From NCBI GenBank assembly GCA_012862575.1, contig BLSF01000050.1, positions 124,001 to 188,000 of the forward strand: DNA of 64,000 nt. Reading direction: 5' to 3'. This DNA is from Parietichytrium sp. I65-24A (taxonomy: Eukaryota > Sar > Bigyra > Thraustochytrida > Thraustochytriidae). Positions 1 through 9,869 of this stretch are shown in pieces. The position numbers and the translations under genes were made by a program. Each line of letters opens with the position of its first letter. Positions within the stretch are counted from its first letter, which is position 1. Under the pieces are notes generated by a model, which searched no databases, had not been told where the DNA came from, and worked only from the letters and a program-made list of their open reading frames with translations.

Positions 1-690
1 TCCTCCTTACTTTGGCATTAGTCTCGCTACACACAGCGTACACTACTATCGTAATAAGACTCTATAACGTATCGTCCATAATAGCGAAATCACTATCTCT
101 CCATATCGTACACTATTCAGTGATGCACCGAACAATGGATCGTTCTCAGGTCACCCTCACAACTCTAGCTCCACAGCTCTAATTTCCTCTATTGTTTACC
201 GTGACTGACCCTACGGCGAAGTCCATGTTCATCATCATTTCAGAACATTCAGAGAAGGACACTGTCTGTGAACATCATTGATTTCAATGAACATTGATTA
301 TTGATTTCTTTTGAGTTGATTGATTGATTGATCAATCTATCTCACAGCGATAGCCACAGATAGTCAGTCAATCACTGAATTGATTGAAAATTGATCATGA
401 TCAATGATTGAAGTGATCATCACAATGATTGAAGACTGGAAAACGGAAAGATACTAGTAGCAACTCCACTGACTGCACTGCGCGTACTGACTGAGAGTAC
501 TGCTTGTGAGTACTGAGTCCCAACGACCCTCCGAGTCAAAAGACCGTGCATCGCAAAAGCGGGACGGGGACAGTGGGACATAGTGGGACAGGAGGAGGAG
601 GAAGAAGAGAAGAAGAAGAAGAAGACGCGGCGGGTGAAGAGGAGGCGCTCTGGTGATCTGGCGCTCAGAAGAGGAAAGGGGCAAGGAAAG
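1..690. other. Intergenic / upstream region of the Ysc84-like gene
   Basis: No coding region is supported here. The stretch at 285-430 is AT-rich and full of TGATTGAT / ATCAATCA words, including a perfect 16-bp palindrome (positions 390-405, centre TGATCATGATCA). At 483-515 there are CTGACTGAGAGTAC and GAGTACTGAGTC words that recur elsewhere in the window. These could be promoter elements, but nothing here proves it. A purine-rich run (590-640) leads into the first ATG of the next gene. Confidence 0.5.
390..405. repeat. Perfect 16-bp palindrome (ATTGATCATGATCAAT)
   Basis: The sequence equals its own reverse complement. It sits about 285 bp upstream of the next start codon, inside a cluster of TGATTGAT words. 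A dimeric transcription factor site is possible, but AT-rich palindromes also arise by chance; function is inference only. Confidence 0.6.
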
Positions 691-2240
691 ATGAACATGA
701 AAGGGCAGATAAAGAGAAGCATGAAAGTGCTGAGGCGGTCGGAGAAGGAGAATGTTATTCCGTCGGAGGTGCTGGCGCATGCAGAAGGAATCGTCTTCAT
801 GACGCAGATTAAAGGTGCGTACCTGTTCAGTGGAACGATCGGATCGGGTATTTTCATGAAACGGATCGGAGATGGCCGCTGGAGCCCTCCTGCGTCCATT
901 GGAATGGCTAGTTTTGGGGCAGGGCTGCAAATTGGAGCTCAAAAAGCAGATGTGGTCATCGTCTTGAACGATCGCTTTGCTGTCAAGGCCTTTGAGAGCC
1001 ACGGACAACTGAAATTAGGCGGGGATTACGCGATATCGGCTGGGCCAATTGGTAAGTTTTTTTTCCCTTCCGTTTTGAGTTTCCAAACTTGTGAGGGTGG
1101 TGCTGACCAGAAAGTCGCTGCGAACGTCCTGCAGGCCGAACCGCCAAAGCTGAGCTTGGTGTCTCGGGGAAGGGGTTTACTGGATGTTTCTCTTACAGTA
1201 TGAGTCAAGGATTATTCGTTGGCGTTTCGTTGGAAGGAACAGTGCTGGTCACGCGCTCGGGCGACAATCGCTCATTCTATAAATCCAAAGACGCACATTT
1301 ATCTACTATTCTCTCCGGCACGCTCGAGGTACCTGAGGCAAAGGACAAGCGCAAAAATGTCGCACTTTTGCACCGCGCTCTGAGGAACGTTAGCAATGGT
1401 GTGCCGTTCGAGTCTGGTCTCGACAGTATTGATTCCCAATTGGATATGAAAGAATTTGACGATTTAGACACCGCAAAGCGCCCCGACGGCCATAACACTC
1501 GCAACGACGACGACCTTCTACGTAAAAGGGCGAGCCAGCGTAAACTCGAAGAGCAGGCGCTCAAGAAGATGGACAGCTCGGAGGTGCCACCCTCGCAAGC
1601 TCTCGCCGCGAACGGGAAAAATCTGCTTGTTGGAGCTCTAGACGCACAAACCAAGCCTCCTACACAGGCTAGCGCGCAAGGCTGGGGAGGCGGAGCAGAA
1701 GACATACTTGGCCTCGATTCATACCATCCCACCGTGACGTCTACTGCGCAGTCTGCTGGCCACCCTGCAGCCTCATGGCAGTACGCGCAGCAAGATTCAC
1801 TCCGAAACATCCCAGTCGCTGCACCGCTAACGCAGAAGGGTAGTTCAAGTCCGCAAAGCCGTGCACTTGCTACAGCCTCTTCTGGGTCGGCCAGGGGCTG
1901 GGGCGCCGGCGGGTTCAAAGACGAGCCCAGCTCTGATTACGAGCGGCCCTTGGTTGCTGGACTTTCTGCAACCAACCTGAATGACACAAATCAGGCTTTG
2001 CAATACGGCGCTCCTCGCGTTGTGGCTAGTCGCGACCATCTCATCAACGAGGCCGCCTCAGACATGATGGCACACAATATTATTTCGGTAGGCCGCGGGG
2101 ACCCGTGCTTCCTCATCGACGGGACCTTGGAATTTGGTTTGCCAGTTCCTTACCAAGACTACGTCATTGTACAGCGCCTATCCGATGGAAAGACTGGCAA
2201 GGTGAGCAAATTTTGCCTCACTCCCTCCACGCTAATCTGA
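691..2240 (+). CDS. Ysc84/SH3YL1-like (DUF500) lipid/actin-binding protein
   Basis: Two exons, 691-1051 and 1135-2240, give 488 residues. I chose ATG 691 because the family domain starts right after it; the glutamate/lysine run upstream has no ATG. The intron (1052-1134, GTAAGT...TGCAG) restores the conserved block: AGPIG joins RTAKAE, and the 20-residue spacing to YSxSxGLFxGVSLEG equals that of yeast Ysc84. Residues about 8-205 are the SYLF (Ysc84/DUF500) domain, which in the family binds phosphoinositides and actin at endocytic sites. The middle is a low-complexity Ser/Ala/Gly/Gln linker. The C-terminal 70 residues look like a small SH3-like barrel (DGKTGKVSKF) but are too divergent to name. 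A terminal intron 2202-2258 is also possible and would replace the last 13 residues. The fold is well supported; the cellular role is inferred. Confidence 0.82.
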
Positions 2241-3000
2241 TAGCCCGCCCATTGCCAGAACAAGAGAAAAAGTAGCCCACCGAACTCTTAAGAAAACGAG
2301 CCGGGTCCTTCCCGCCATTTTAAAATTTCAGATCATAATCTAGAATTCAGAGAAACGATCTTCCGCACAGTTTCCCTTGCGACTTCTCGCGCTCTCATGG
2401 ATTTCACTTGCAACTTACCAATCTGCAACCTTCGACTACGCCTTGCCCACAAGATGCACGCACTTGTCCCGGAGAGTCCTGAGATAGAGCGGACAGCCAT
2501 CATTGCCTTGACGGGACCGCGATCAGAAACGCGCAACTCCAAGTTGATCGGCTGTAGCCATCCGCCCCTTCCTTCCAACATCCACACAATCCACACCATG
2601 ACATACCATGAATACCATGAATACCATGATCATCCATTGAGAAAAGGCTTGCTAGTTCGTCCTCCTATGCGAGGCTACGCAGGCGCACATTTTTCCCTCC
2701 CGTGGTCGCAGCTACTCCGACGATAAAACCCATTGGGGAAAAAATCGGAAACTCTTTTGGCTCTCAGTGTATTTATTGTTATAACAACCAGTTACCAACA
2801 AAGTGAAAAGTGGGATACATACATACATACATACATACACATACACACATACACATATGCGCATACAGTGAAAGGTGCGCGCTGTACTCGGGTACATTTT
2901 CAGCCACGATAGTAGACACGCATAAGCAGGTGTACGCACGCAAGGACGGGTCGGCACGGAGCGAAGAAGGAGGAAGGGAAGAAAGGTGTCAATAGAGTCA
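2241..3000. other. Intergenic region between Ysc84-like gene and ADA2
   Basis: It holds the 3' flank of the upstream gene and the promoter/5' UTR of ADA2. A 109-codon ATG frame starts at 2397 but is rich in His/Tyr from a CATGAATAC repeat and has no family features. A tetranucleotide ATAC array lies at 2815-2866. No RNA gene is seen. Confidence 0.5.
2815..2866. repeat. ATAC/ACAC microsatellite
   Basis: About six ATAC units run into ACAC and ATACAC units, roughly 140-185 bp upstream of the ADA2 start codon. The array is likely polymorphic in length. Confidence 0.85.
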
Positions 3001-4209
3001 ATGTGCGGCAGTGGCAGAGGTGGAACGTGGGGGATGGCGCTGGCGACCAAGCCTAAATGCGTGGACTTGGACGCGGAAGTGCTGTGTAAGGCGTGCGGCA
3101 ATGAGATCTTGAAAACGCAGCCGTGGTTCACGTGTCGCACGTGTGAGCGCTCCGGGTCAGCGGATTGCAGCTTGTGCAAGGTTTGCTTCCGCATAGGTCG
3201 AGAGGGGAATGGGCATCTACGCGAGCACGAGTACTCGGTGGAAATGTCCCCGGAGATGTATCTCCTTGAGAAGGGATGGACTGCGCAAGAGGAGGTCAGG
3301 CTGCTGGACGCCATTGAAAAGCACGGGTTAGGGAACTGGGCAGCGGTGTCAGACGACTTGTACAGCAAGGAAAAAGGGCCGCAAGAGTGCGAGAGGCATT
3401 ACAAAGAGTGCTATCTCCGCGGAGTGGTCAGGCACCCTGGCGTGGAGACGCCGCAGAGAGTTCCTGGCGAGGAGGAGCAACAGAAAGAGATTGACATAGA
3501 GCTGCAACAAAGGTTTGCAAAACTGCCAATGATGCCTGGAGCTGAAGTGGCAGGCTTTATGCCTCTCCGCAAGAACTACGATGTCGACTTCTTTAACGAC
3601 GCCGACAAGATGCTTAATAATATCAGCTTCAGCCCCAGCGAAGTGCGCCAGGTAACAGATTCTCTCGAATGCACGCGCTCGAAAGAAGTTCAGAGAAAAC
3701 TGAAGCTCCTGGATGGCTACAATCGTGTACTCGACGAGCGAGCAAGAAGAAAAGCATTCGTGGAGAAGAAGAGAATCATGGCTTGGCGGGAGATCCAGCG
3801 CTCGCGAAAACAAGCTACTGGTGACGAACGAAACATACGGAAAGCTCTGCAATTGTTAGAGCGCTTTAGCACACCTGAACAGCACGAGCGCTTGGTACAC
3901 GGTCTCTTGCGAGAAAGGCAACTGCAAGCAAGGATCAAAGTCAAGGATGGCCAGCAACAAATTTCCGCCGAGTCGGGGCTTTCGCCTGGCAGTTCAAACT
4001 TGGAGCAAAAGGTAGCTATTCTACGCAATTCCGATTGCACCACGGCATCAATGCTAGGGCTGCCACGAAATCAACTTTCCTCACTCAAAATGGCTATAGC
4101 CGCTCGTGTCGCGCACCGCCTGGGGAAACTGCCAGGTTCGTCGAGCCTGAAAATGAATATCACAAAAAGTGGACGGTTCCTGCATGTGGGTGTCGTGACC
4201 TGGAAATAA
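3001..4209 (+). CDS. ADA2: Transcriptional adaptor ADA2 (SAGA-type HAT complex subunit)
   Basis: One exon, 402 residues from ATG 3001. Residues about 29-79 form a ZZ zinc finger: CKACG, CRTCER, CSLCKVC, then GHLREHEY with the His pair. Residues about 91-139 are a SANT/Myb-like domain (WTAQEEVRLLDAIEKHG, GNWAAV, HYKECYL). A central region with FMPLR and a DVDFFND patch follows, as in other ADA2 proteins. The last 75 residues align loosely with the SWIRM domain (ending KSGRFL...VVTW). ADA2 tethers and stimulates the GCN5 acetyltransferase in SAGA-like complexes in the nucleus. The domain order is complete, and the length is slightly below the usual 430-500 residues because the C-terminus is short. 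No intron is needed. Confidence 0.92.
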   Translation: MCGSGRGGTWGMALATKPKCVDLDAEVLCKACGNEILKTQPWFTCRTCERSGSADCSLCKVCFRIGREGNGHLREHEYSVEMSPEMYLLEKGWTAQEEVRLLDAIEKHGLGNWAAVSDDLYSKEKGPQECERHYKECYLRGVVRHPGVETPQRVPGEEEQQKEIDIELQQRFAKLPMMPGAEVAGFMPLRKNYDVDFFNDADKMLNNISFSPSEVRQVTDSLECTRSKEVQRKLKLLDGYNRVLDERARRKAFVEKKRIMAWREIQRSRKQATGDERNIRKALQLLERFSTPEQHERLVHGLLRERQLQARIKVKDGQQQISAESGLSPGSSNLEQKVAILRNSDCTTASMLGLPRNQLSSLKMAIAARVAHRLGKLPGSSSLKMNITKSGRFLHVGVVTWK

Positions 4210-5927
4210 GCAAATTTGAGCACCTTGTTCCTCCAAAACACACGCCAGTGTTTTGCCGTTAGCCTGAATGAGGTTGTTGGCAATATTTGTATGTACAAAC
4301 TAACTTTACGAACTCTCACGGCAGTTTTGTCGTCACAGTGCTAGGTTGCGACAATACGTTAATAGAAGTACCGAATGATTTGTTCCTGTCAGATCTTTTT
4401 AAACTAATTCGCAACTTTTGCACCATGATTGGAGATCAGCCGGATGCACAGACAGGCTCCGAACTTATCCCACATCACCTCACCTTCCGATAGGGTTTGT
4501 TTACGCTGCACTTCGTGGCTCCACTGATCCCACATTGTTGACAGTGATTGACTCGTAAGTCAAGAACGCATGAAGATCAGCTCTCTGTTCTCAGAGCATG
4601 AAAAAGTAAAAAAAGTCTCTTCCTGCATCTCGGTGCAGCACCCTGACCGACCATTTCATTTCAACTCATTGGAATTTGGGTACCGGTAGGCAGGTGACAG
4701 ATGGTGATGGTAATATTTTGGTTAGTAGCTCGCGCGCGACTTGTAAGGGAGACTGCTGAGTCTCGTGACTACGCCTGTCTGTGCCAGTGACTTGGGTGCA
4801 GGCAGTGCAGGCAGACTTTTAAACTAGTAAATACGACGTGTCGGAATAGAAAGGAAATGTCCTGAACCGAATACATTGCCGATGATCTGCACAGTCGGCT
4901 CCGACTCTGCACTATAATTCGCTACTCGCATCCGTTTTTTGGGAACTACTCTTCTCTGTACTCAGTATATCTCTGTCGCGCCTTTGCGGTAATCGGAGGA
5001 ATAATTTTCCCCATCCATTTCTTTCGCACGGTGTGAACGAGGGTAACTATTCAACGTACTGACTGGATGCTAAGAGTCTGGGGGTGTCTGGGGGACCAAA
5101 AGAGTCATAGTCATAGTGAATGATTTGATTTCTGGTTAAAGCGTGGCATAGTCGTGTGTAGACCAGGTGTAAACTCGGTCTAATCGCAGGACACGGGGGG
5201 CAAGGGAAGGCACGTACTGGTACTGACAGCGAGTAGCTGCAAGCGTGGGTTCATACTGTGTAGTCCTCTGACACATTGTACTCTTGGAAACGTTCGAGTG
5301 CGGTGCAGAAGTCGTTCTAAGGACGGGCCAGGCCAAACGTTAGCTTTGAGGTTGGCGTCTTTGCACCATTGAACTGGGCGTCGAAAGGCCGATCGTTCGA
5401 TACAGAAGTTGATCTAGAGCTTCCCACGGGTATACCTACCGGTACTCGGTGGTTACATTTCACTGATGGATCCCAATTTCTCATTTGATTTTCGATTTGC
5501 GGGAAACTGATCGGAAGCCTGATTCTGGGAGAGCACCGTGGAGCTCACCACACGCGCGATGCTGTGGTCTTCTCAAAGCAAGGCATGAATGCTTTGTGTA
5601 CGAGTACAGTGGGATGCAATCGGCTTTCAAGATCATTGCTTTTGCACTTCAAACGAGAGGGGGTGAAAAGAAATGGCACAAATAAATTTCTTACGAGACA
5701 GTAGGTGCATGCCTGAGCAATCAATCGCTGGAACGAATGCACTGACCGTTTCGCAATTGCTTTCCAAAATTCTACTGGTATCGCAACGCCATTCATTGCA
5801 GTCCATACTACGAGCTCCGTAGATGCAGCGAATAAATTTCCCAGAGCCACGAAGAATTGACTCATGAGGTGGCATCCATCGACTGCAAACCCAAATCGCC
5901 ATTTGCGAATCAAAGTCACATTCAACG
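4210..5927. other. Intergenic region between ADA2 and the protease gene
   Basis: No supported gene in 1.7 kb. It contains one copy of a 47-bp dispersed repeat (4476-4522), scattered AGTACT/TACTCAG words and a few short frames lacking family features. The promoter of the protease gene must lie in the 3' part. Confidence 0.5.
4476..4522 (-). repeat. Dispersed 47-bp repeat, copy 1
   Basis: The reverse complement matches 35739-35786 almost base for base, including an uninterrupted core GCGTAAACAAACCCTATCGG. The two copies are 31 kb apart and in opposite orientation. Both lie in intergenic DNA. It may be a fragment of a short mobile element or a conserved regulatory block. Confidence 0.75.
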
Positions 5928-7046
5928 ATGAAGGTCATTGGCATTTGCGTGGCAGCGCTCCTGGCGACATGTAGTTCGGTGTCTGCGTCCGCGCCTTCAG
6001 ACAAAGATAGGAAGCTGCAAAATTTACGGATTGTTGGAGGCACCATCGCTCCGAGCGACGACTATCCATGGATGGTGTCATTTCAGGTGCTGTCATCCAA
6101 GAAATGGATACATTCCTGCGCGGGCACCTTGATTAGCTCAAGGCATATTTTGACGGCAGCGCATTGCTTGAAGATAAGCCCCGGCCGTCTCGTGTTGGGC
6201 TCTTCAGGCATCTACTCCGAAACTGACGATAGCGCAAAAGTCATCCCGAGCGGGAAGTTTACTTTCTCTGCGCATGAAAACTATTACGGCTTCGAAAACG
6301 ACATTGGTCTGGTGACACTCACAAACCCTGTCACCTCCATCACCCCGATCAGCGTGAACAAAAAGTACAATAATGCTTTGGAGCAGCCTGGTGTGATACT
6401 TCGGGCCGTCGGCTGGGGCTACACAGAGGAATACTCTGGAGTTATTCAAGAAGAGCTCCGTCAAGTAGATCTTCCGGTGGTTTCTTCGGACACTTGTTCC
6501 AAGGTCATGTGGAGGGTGGCGAAATCCAACATCTGCTCTGGCTACGCGGAGGGAGGCAAGGACACTTGTGGAGGCGACAGCGGTGGCCCTCTTTTCGCAT
6601 GGGACGAGGAGTCAAAAACAGCTGTTCAAGTTGGCATCGTTTCCTGGGGAATCGGATGTGCGAGGGAAAACAAATATGGCGTGTACACACGTATTTCTTC
6701 TTTCCTATCCTCATTCCTCGAATCGGTGAGCCTTCCTCCAGCCCCATCCATCAGTGTGAGTACAGACGATAGCACGAAGAGTCCGACCGCTTCGCCGACG
6801 AGCTCTCCAACCGAAACTAATGCTCCTTCAGCTTCGCCGACGAGCTCGCCAACCGAAACTGATGCGCCTACCGCTTCACCAACATTGTCCGATGCTAAGA
6901 AAGAGATTGGATCGACCCTTGCGCCGACAGTTGCACCAACAGTGCGCACCTGCATGGATTTAAAGGACGATAAGGAGGCGTGCCAGGCAGATAGAAGCTG
7001 TCGGTGGCGCGGTTCGACCAAGAGGTGGCCTTGTATAAAAAAGTAG
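5928..7046 (+). CDS. Secreted trypsin-like serine protease (S1A) with SPT stalk
   Basis: A 372-residue preproprotein. Residues 1-21 are a signal peptide, followed by a short propeptide ending LQNLR before IVGG at 35-38, the usual activation cut. The catalytic triad is His79 (TAAHC), Asp125 (ENDIG) and Ser218 (GGDSGGP). Asp212 occupies the S1 pocket position 189, so cleavage after Arg/Lys is expected. VSWGIGCA and GVYTR are typical of trypsins. From about residue 275 there is a Ser/Pro/Thr stalk with repeated SPTSSPTET and APT units, probably O-glycosylated. The last about 33 residues carry four Cys (C-x8-C-x5-C-x10-C, with a DRSCRWRG patch) and may form a small disulfide module. Extracellular or wall-associated digestion is inferred. 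No intron. Confidence 0.94.
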   Translation: MKVIGICVAALLATCSSVSASAPSDKDRKLQNLRIVGGTIAPSDDYPWMVSFQVLSSKKWIHSCAGTLISSRHILTAAHCLKISPGRLVLGSSGIYSETDDSAKVIPSGKFTFSAHENYYGFENDIGLVTLTNPVTSITPISVNKKYNNALEQPGVILRAVGWGYTEEYSGVIQEELRQVDLPVVSSDTCSKVMWRVAKSNICSGYAEGGKDTCGGDSGGPLFAWDEESKTAVQVGIVSWGIGCARENKYGVYTRISSFLSSFLESVSLPPAPSISVSTDDSTKSPTASPTSSPTETNAPSASPTSSPTETDAPTASPTLSDAKKEIGSTLAPTVAPTVRTCMDLKDDKEACQADRSCRWRGSTKRWPCIKK

Positions 7047-8471
7047 AATTTAGAAAAACACACGAGAACCTGACACACATCAAAGCAACGTGGTTGCCGC
7101 TCGTTGCACTTGCACTTGTTCATTTAACTGAATTTTTCTCTCTTTCTACAACTAGTTTGTTCATACGCCAATCACGCTTGGACGAGTTTGTTCCTTGACA
7201 AGAGGCAATTATTCGCTCTGAACCGGGCTACCAAAATTGTTGCAGACTATAAATTCTCGCAGGTTCTGATGGCGACCGCAGCAGCAATGCCTTTTCTAAA
7301 TCGCAATGTCACTATGGTGCTTGAACGACACTGGAACCCAACGTCGCACATAGGTTCGAGGCACACTATCAGAGTAGCTGCGGTCTTCTCCCTCTCTCTC
7401 GGAATTAAGAAAAACTACGAGAGGCACGAATCGCAGATGGGCATCAAATTCGCACACAATCTCGTCGCGCAGCTCTGAGGGAACCCATCTCCAGGAGGGA
7501 TCCCTGTGCTCGCCGCGTGCTCGCTGTTAGCATGTATTTATACTCAAAAAGAAGAAAATGTCCATGATTTGCTCTTCGAGCAAGTACAGCGCCCAAGAAG
7601 CAGAAACCGCAGCGTCAGCTGCTCCTTCCTGTAACGTTAAAAAGAAGCGAACCCACGCCGAGCCGCAGGGCCTCCAACCACAACCGCAACCACAACCATC
7701 GACACTCATGCCAATCATCCCAACCATTCCAATCGTCAACTGTCGATTGGAAAATTATTGCAGAACAGAAACAGTCCCTCCATTTCGCATCGCCAAGATC
7801 GCCGAGATCGCCGAGGCGTTATGAGATTTTCGAGGATTGATTCCATTGCTTCAATTGCTTCAATTCAATTGGTTCGAGGTGTTATGTTCGAGGTCTGACA
7901 GCGCGCTCGCGTGTCTCGTCTCGCAGGCGCATGTGTGACGCGATTACTTGCTGCTCGCACGGCATATCATACATATCATGGCATATCACCCTATCCATGG
8001 AATCCATAGTTCGTTCCATAGCACATTGAGTTACATTGTTATACATTGTTCCCCACATCAGCAATCTTTTGCACTCGCTCCAACGAGGTTGTTATTGCCG
8101 GGGAGGAGGGTTGGAGTGAGTGAGTAAGTCAGTCAGTCCAGTCAGTCCAGTCAGTAAGTGGCGCGGACCAAAGGCGACTCGTACCTCGCCGCATTCGCGC
8201 GCATACGTGTTGGATTAAGGTGTAAGTTGTAAGTTGTAAGTTGCTGCGAGGACTATGGCAGCCGATCCTTTCACGTCGATGCAAGAGTTGGAGAGATAAA
8301 GACCGTCTACGCTGGACGCGAGCTTAGGCAGCGGGAGATCGGAGCTGCTCGATCTGATTTGATTTGCGGATGTGGGGATGGTCGGCGGGTTCGCATGTGC
8401 GCGCATGGGCTGCGTTCTGACTGTAGAGGGATCGCTTTTGTAGGTTTAGTAGCGAGGAGGAGCTGGGGAAA
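7047..8471. other. Intergenic region between protease and ferrochelatase genes
   Basis: No supported gene in 1.4 kb. An 88-codon ATG frame at 7558-7824 has a Gln-Pro repeat and no recognisable feature, so I do not call it. At 8121-8158 there is an array of GTCAGTCCAGTCAGT words. The ferrochelatase leader has small upstream ATG frames near 8370 and 8378 that end before 8472. Confidence 0.45.
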
Positions 8472-9605
8472 ATGGCAGTCAAAACCGGAGTGGTGATGCT
8501 CAACATGGGCGGGCCGAGCACGGCCGCAGAGACAGGGCCGTTCTTGCGAAGGCTCTTTAATGATGTGGACATTATTGACCTGGGGGGCGGCAGGGCGCAG
8601 CGGCTGTTGGGAGACTTTGTGTCCTGGAGGAGAACGCCAAAGATCCAAAAGCAGTACGAGCAGATTGGCGGCTCGCCGATCCGCCGATGGACCGAGTTGC
8701 AGGGGCGAGAAATGTGCCGTATTCTAGATCAAAAGAGGCCCGAAAGCGCCCCGCACAAAGCCTACACGGCTTTCCGATATGCTCATCCGCTGACTGAAGA
8801 AGCCTTAGTTGAGATGAAGAAAGACGGAGTGCAGCACGCAGTCGCCTTCTCCCAGTTTCCGCAGTGGTCGTGCACAACGAGCGGGTCAAGCATGAATGAG
8901 CTCTGGAGGGAAGTCTCTCGCCTGGATATGCGCAAGCAGTTCAAGTGGAGCCTTATTGACCGCTGGCCGCTCAACAAGGGCTGGATCCAGGCAGTCAACG
9001 AGCGCATCGTTGAGCGCATGATGGAGTTTGACGAGAAAGCTCGCTCAAAGGTTGTCATTGTGTTCAGCGCGCACTCAGTTCCAATGAAAGTAGTTGCCAA
9101 AGGAGATCACTATACCAATGAAGTAGCAGCTAGCGTGAAGGGCATCATGGACGAGTTCGCGTCAGAAGTTATCGCGAAAGGCAAAATTCCTGGCGTCTCC
9201 AGCACAAACAAATACATTCTGGCATGGCAGTCCAAGGTAGGATTTATGCCATGGATGGTTCCTGACACTGCCTCTGTACTCGAAAGTCTGGGCAAGAAAG
9301 GGCACAAGTCGGTCCTCGTGGTGCCTGTGGCTTTCACTTCAGACCACATTGAAACGTTGTTTGAAATTGGCCACGAGTACGCAGAAGATGCTGAGAAGGC
9401 AGGCATCAGTGACTTTAGGTACACGGAAGGACTGAATGGTTCAAAAACTTTCATCAATGCAATGGCCGATTTAGTGAGCGAACACTTGGACAGTAAGCAA
9501 AATTGCTCGGCCCAGTACAGGATGAAGTGCATCGATTGTCAGAAGCCGCTTTGCAGACAGGTCATGAACCCCGCATTTGGGCCAGTTTCTACCGAAGCGA
9601 CGTGA
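8472..9605 (+). CDS. FECH: Ferrochelatase, [2Fe-2S] cluster type
   Basis: A single exon of 377 residues. It inserts Fe2+ into protoporphyrin IX, the last step of haem synthesis. The catalytic His201 (FSAHSVP) and the His292/Glu294 pair (SDHIETLFE) are present, as are LNMGGP at the start and QYEQIGGSPI. Cys134 (WSCTTSG) and Cys353, Cys356, Cys361 (CIDCQKPLC) match the four cluster ligands of animal ferrochelatase in sequence context and spacing. The protein should therefore bind a 2Fe-2S cluster through a C-terminal extension, which plant and most bacterial enzymes lack. The ATG lies only about eight residues before the catalytic core, so no mitochondrial presequence is encoded in this exon. 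Either an upstream exon is missing from my model or targeting is internal. The gene converges on the RGS gene, with 264 bp between the stop codons. Confidence 0.95.
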   Translation: MAVKTGVVMLNMGGPSTAAETGPFLRRLFNDVDIIDLGGGRAQRLLGDFVSWRRTPKIQKQYEQIGGSPIRRWTELQGREMCRILDQKRPESAPHKAYTAFRYAHPLTEEALVEMKKDGVQHAVAFSQFPQWSCTTSGSSMNELWREVSRLDMRKQFKWSLIDRWPLNKGWIQAVNERIVERMMEFDEKARSKVVIVFSAHSVPMKVVAKGDHYTNEVAASVKGIMDEFASEVIAKGKIPGVSSTNKYILAWQSKVGFMPWMVPDTASVLESLGKKGHKSVLVVPVAFTSDHIETLFEIGHEYAEDAEKAGISDFRYTEGLNGSKTFINAMADLVSEHLDSKQNCSAQYRMKCIDCQKPLCRQVMNPAFGPVSTEAT

Positions 9606-9869
9606 TGGTATTCTTCTTCTTAACTTGAGCAAAAACAATTCCCGATCAAGTACAACTTCTTCTTTTCAAGATATATTACTTCTTACTGTTCAAATTGAGA
9701 GAGTCATCGCGAGAGAAAAACACAGAGAGAACATATTTGCAAGTGCCCCGATTAACACAGCTGAGGGAGGGGGGGGGGGGCGATAAACTTGTGGGGGAAA
9801 AGGTATCAAGGTTACACAGTGCCAAGAGGAGGAGTCGTTTAGAGGCTCCTCTGACACGGGGACATTCTA

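Noticed and set aside
2397-2726. 109-codon ATG frame upstream of ADA2
   Set aside because: His/Tyr-rich from a CATGAATAC repeat; no recognisable features and overlaps the ADA2 promoter.
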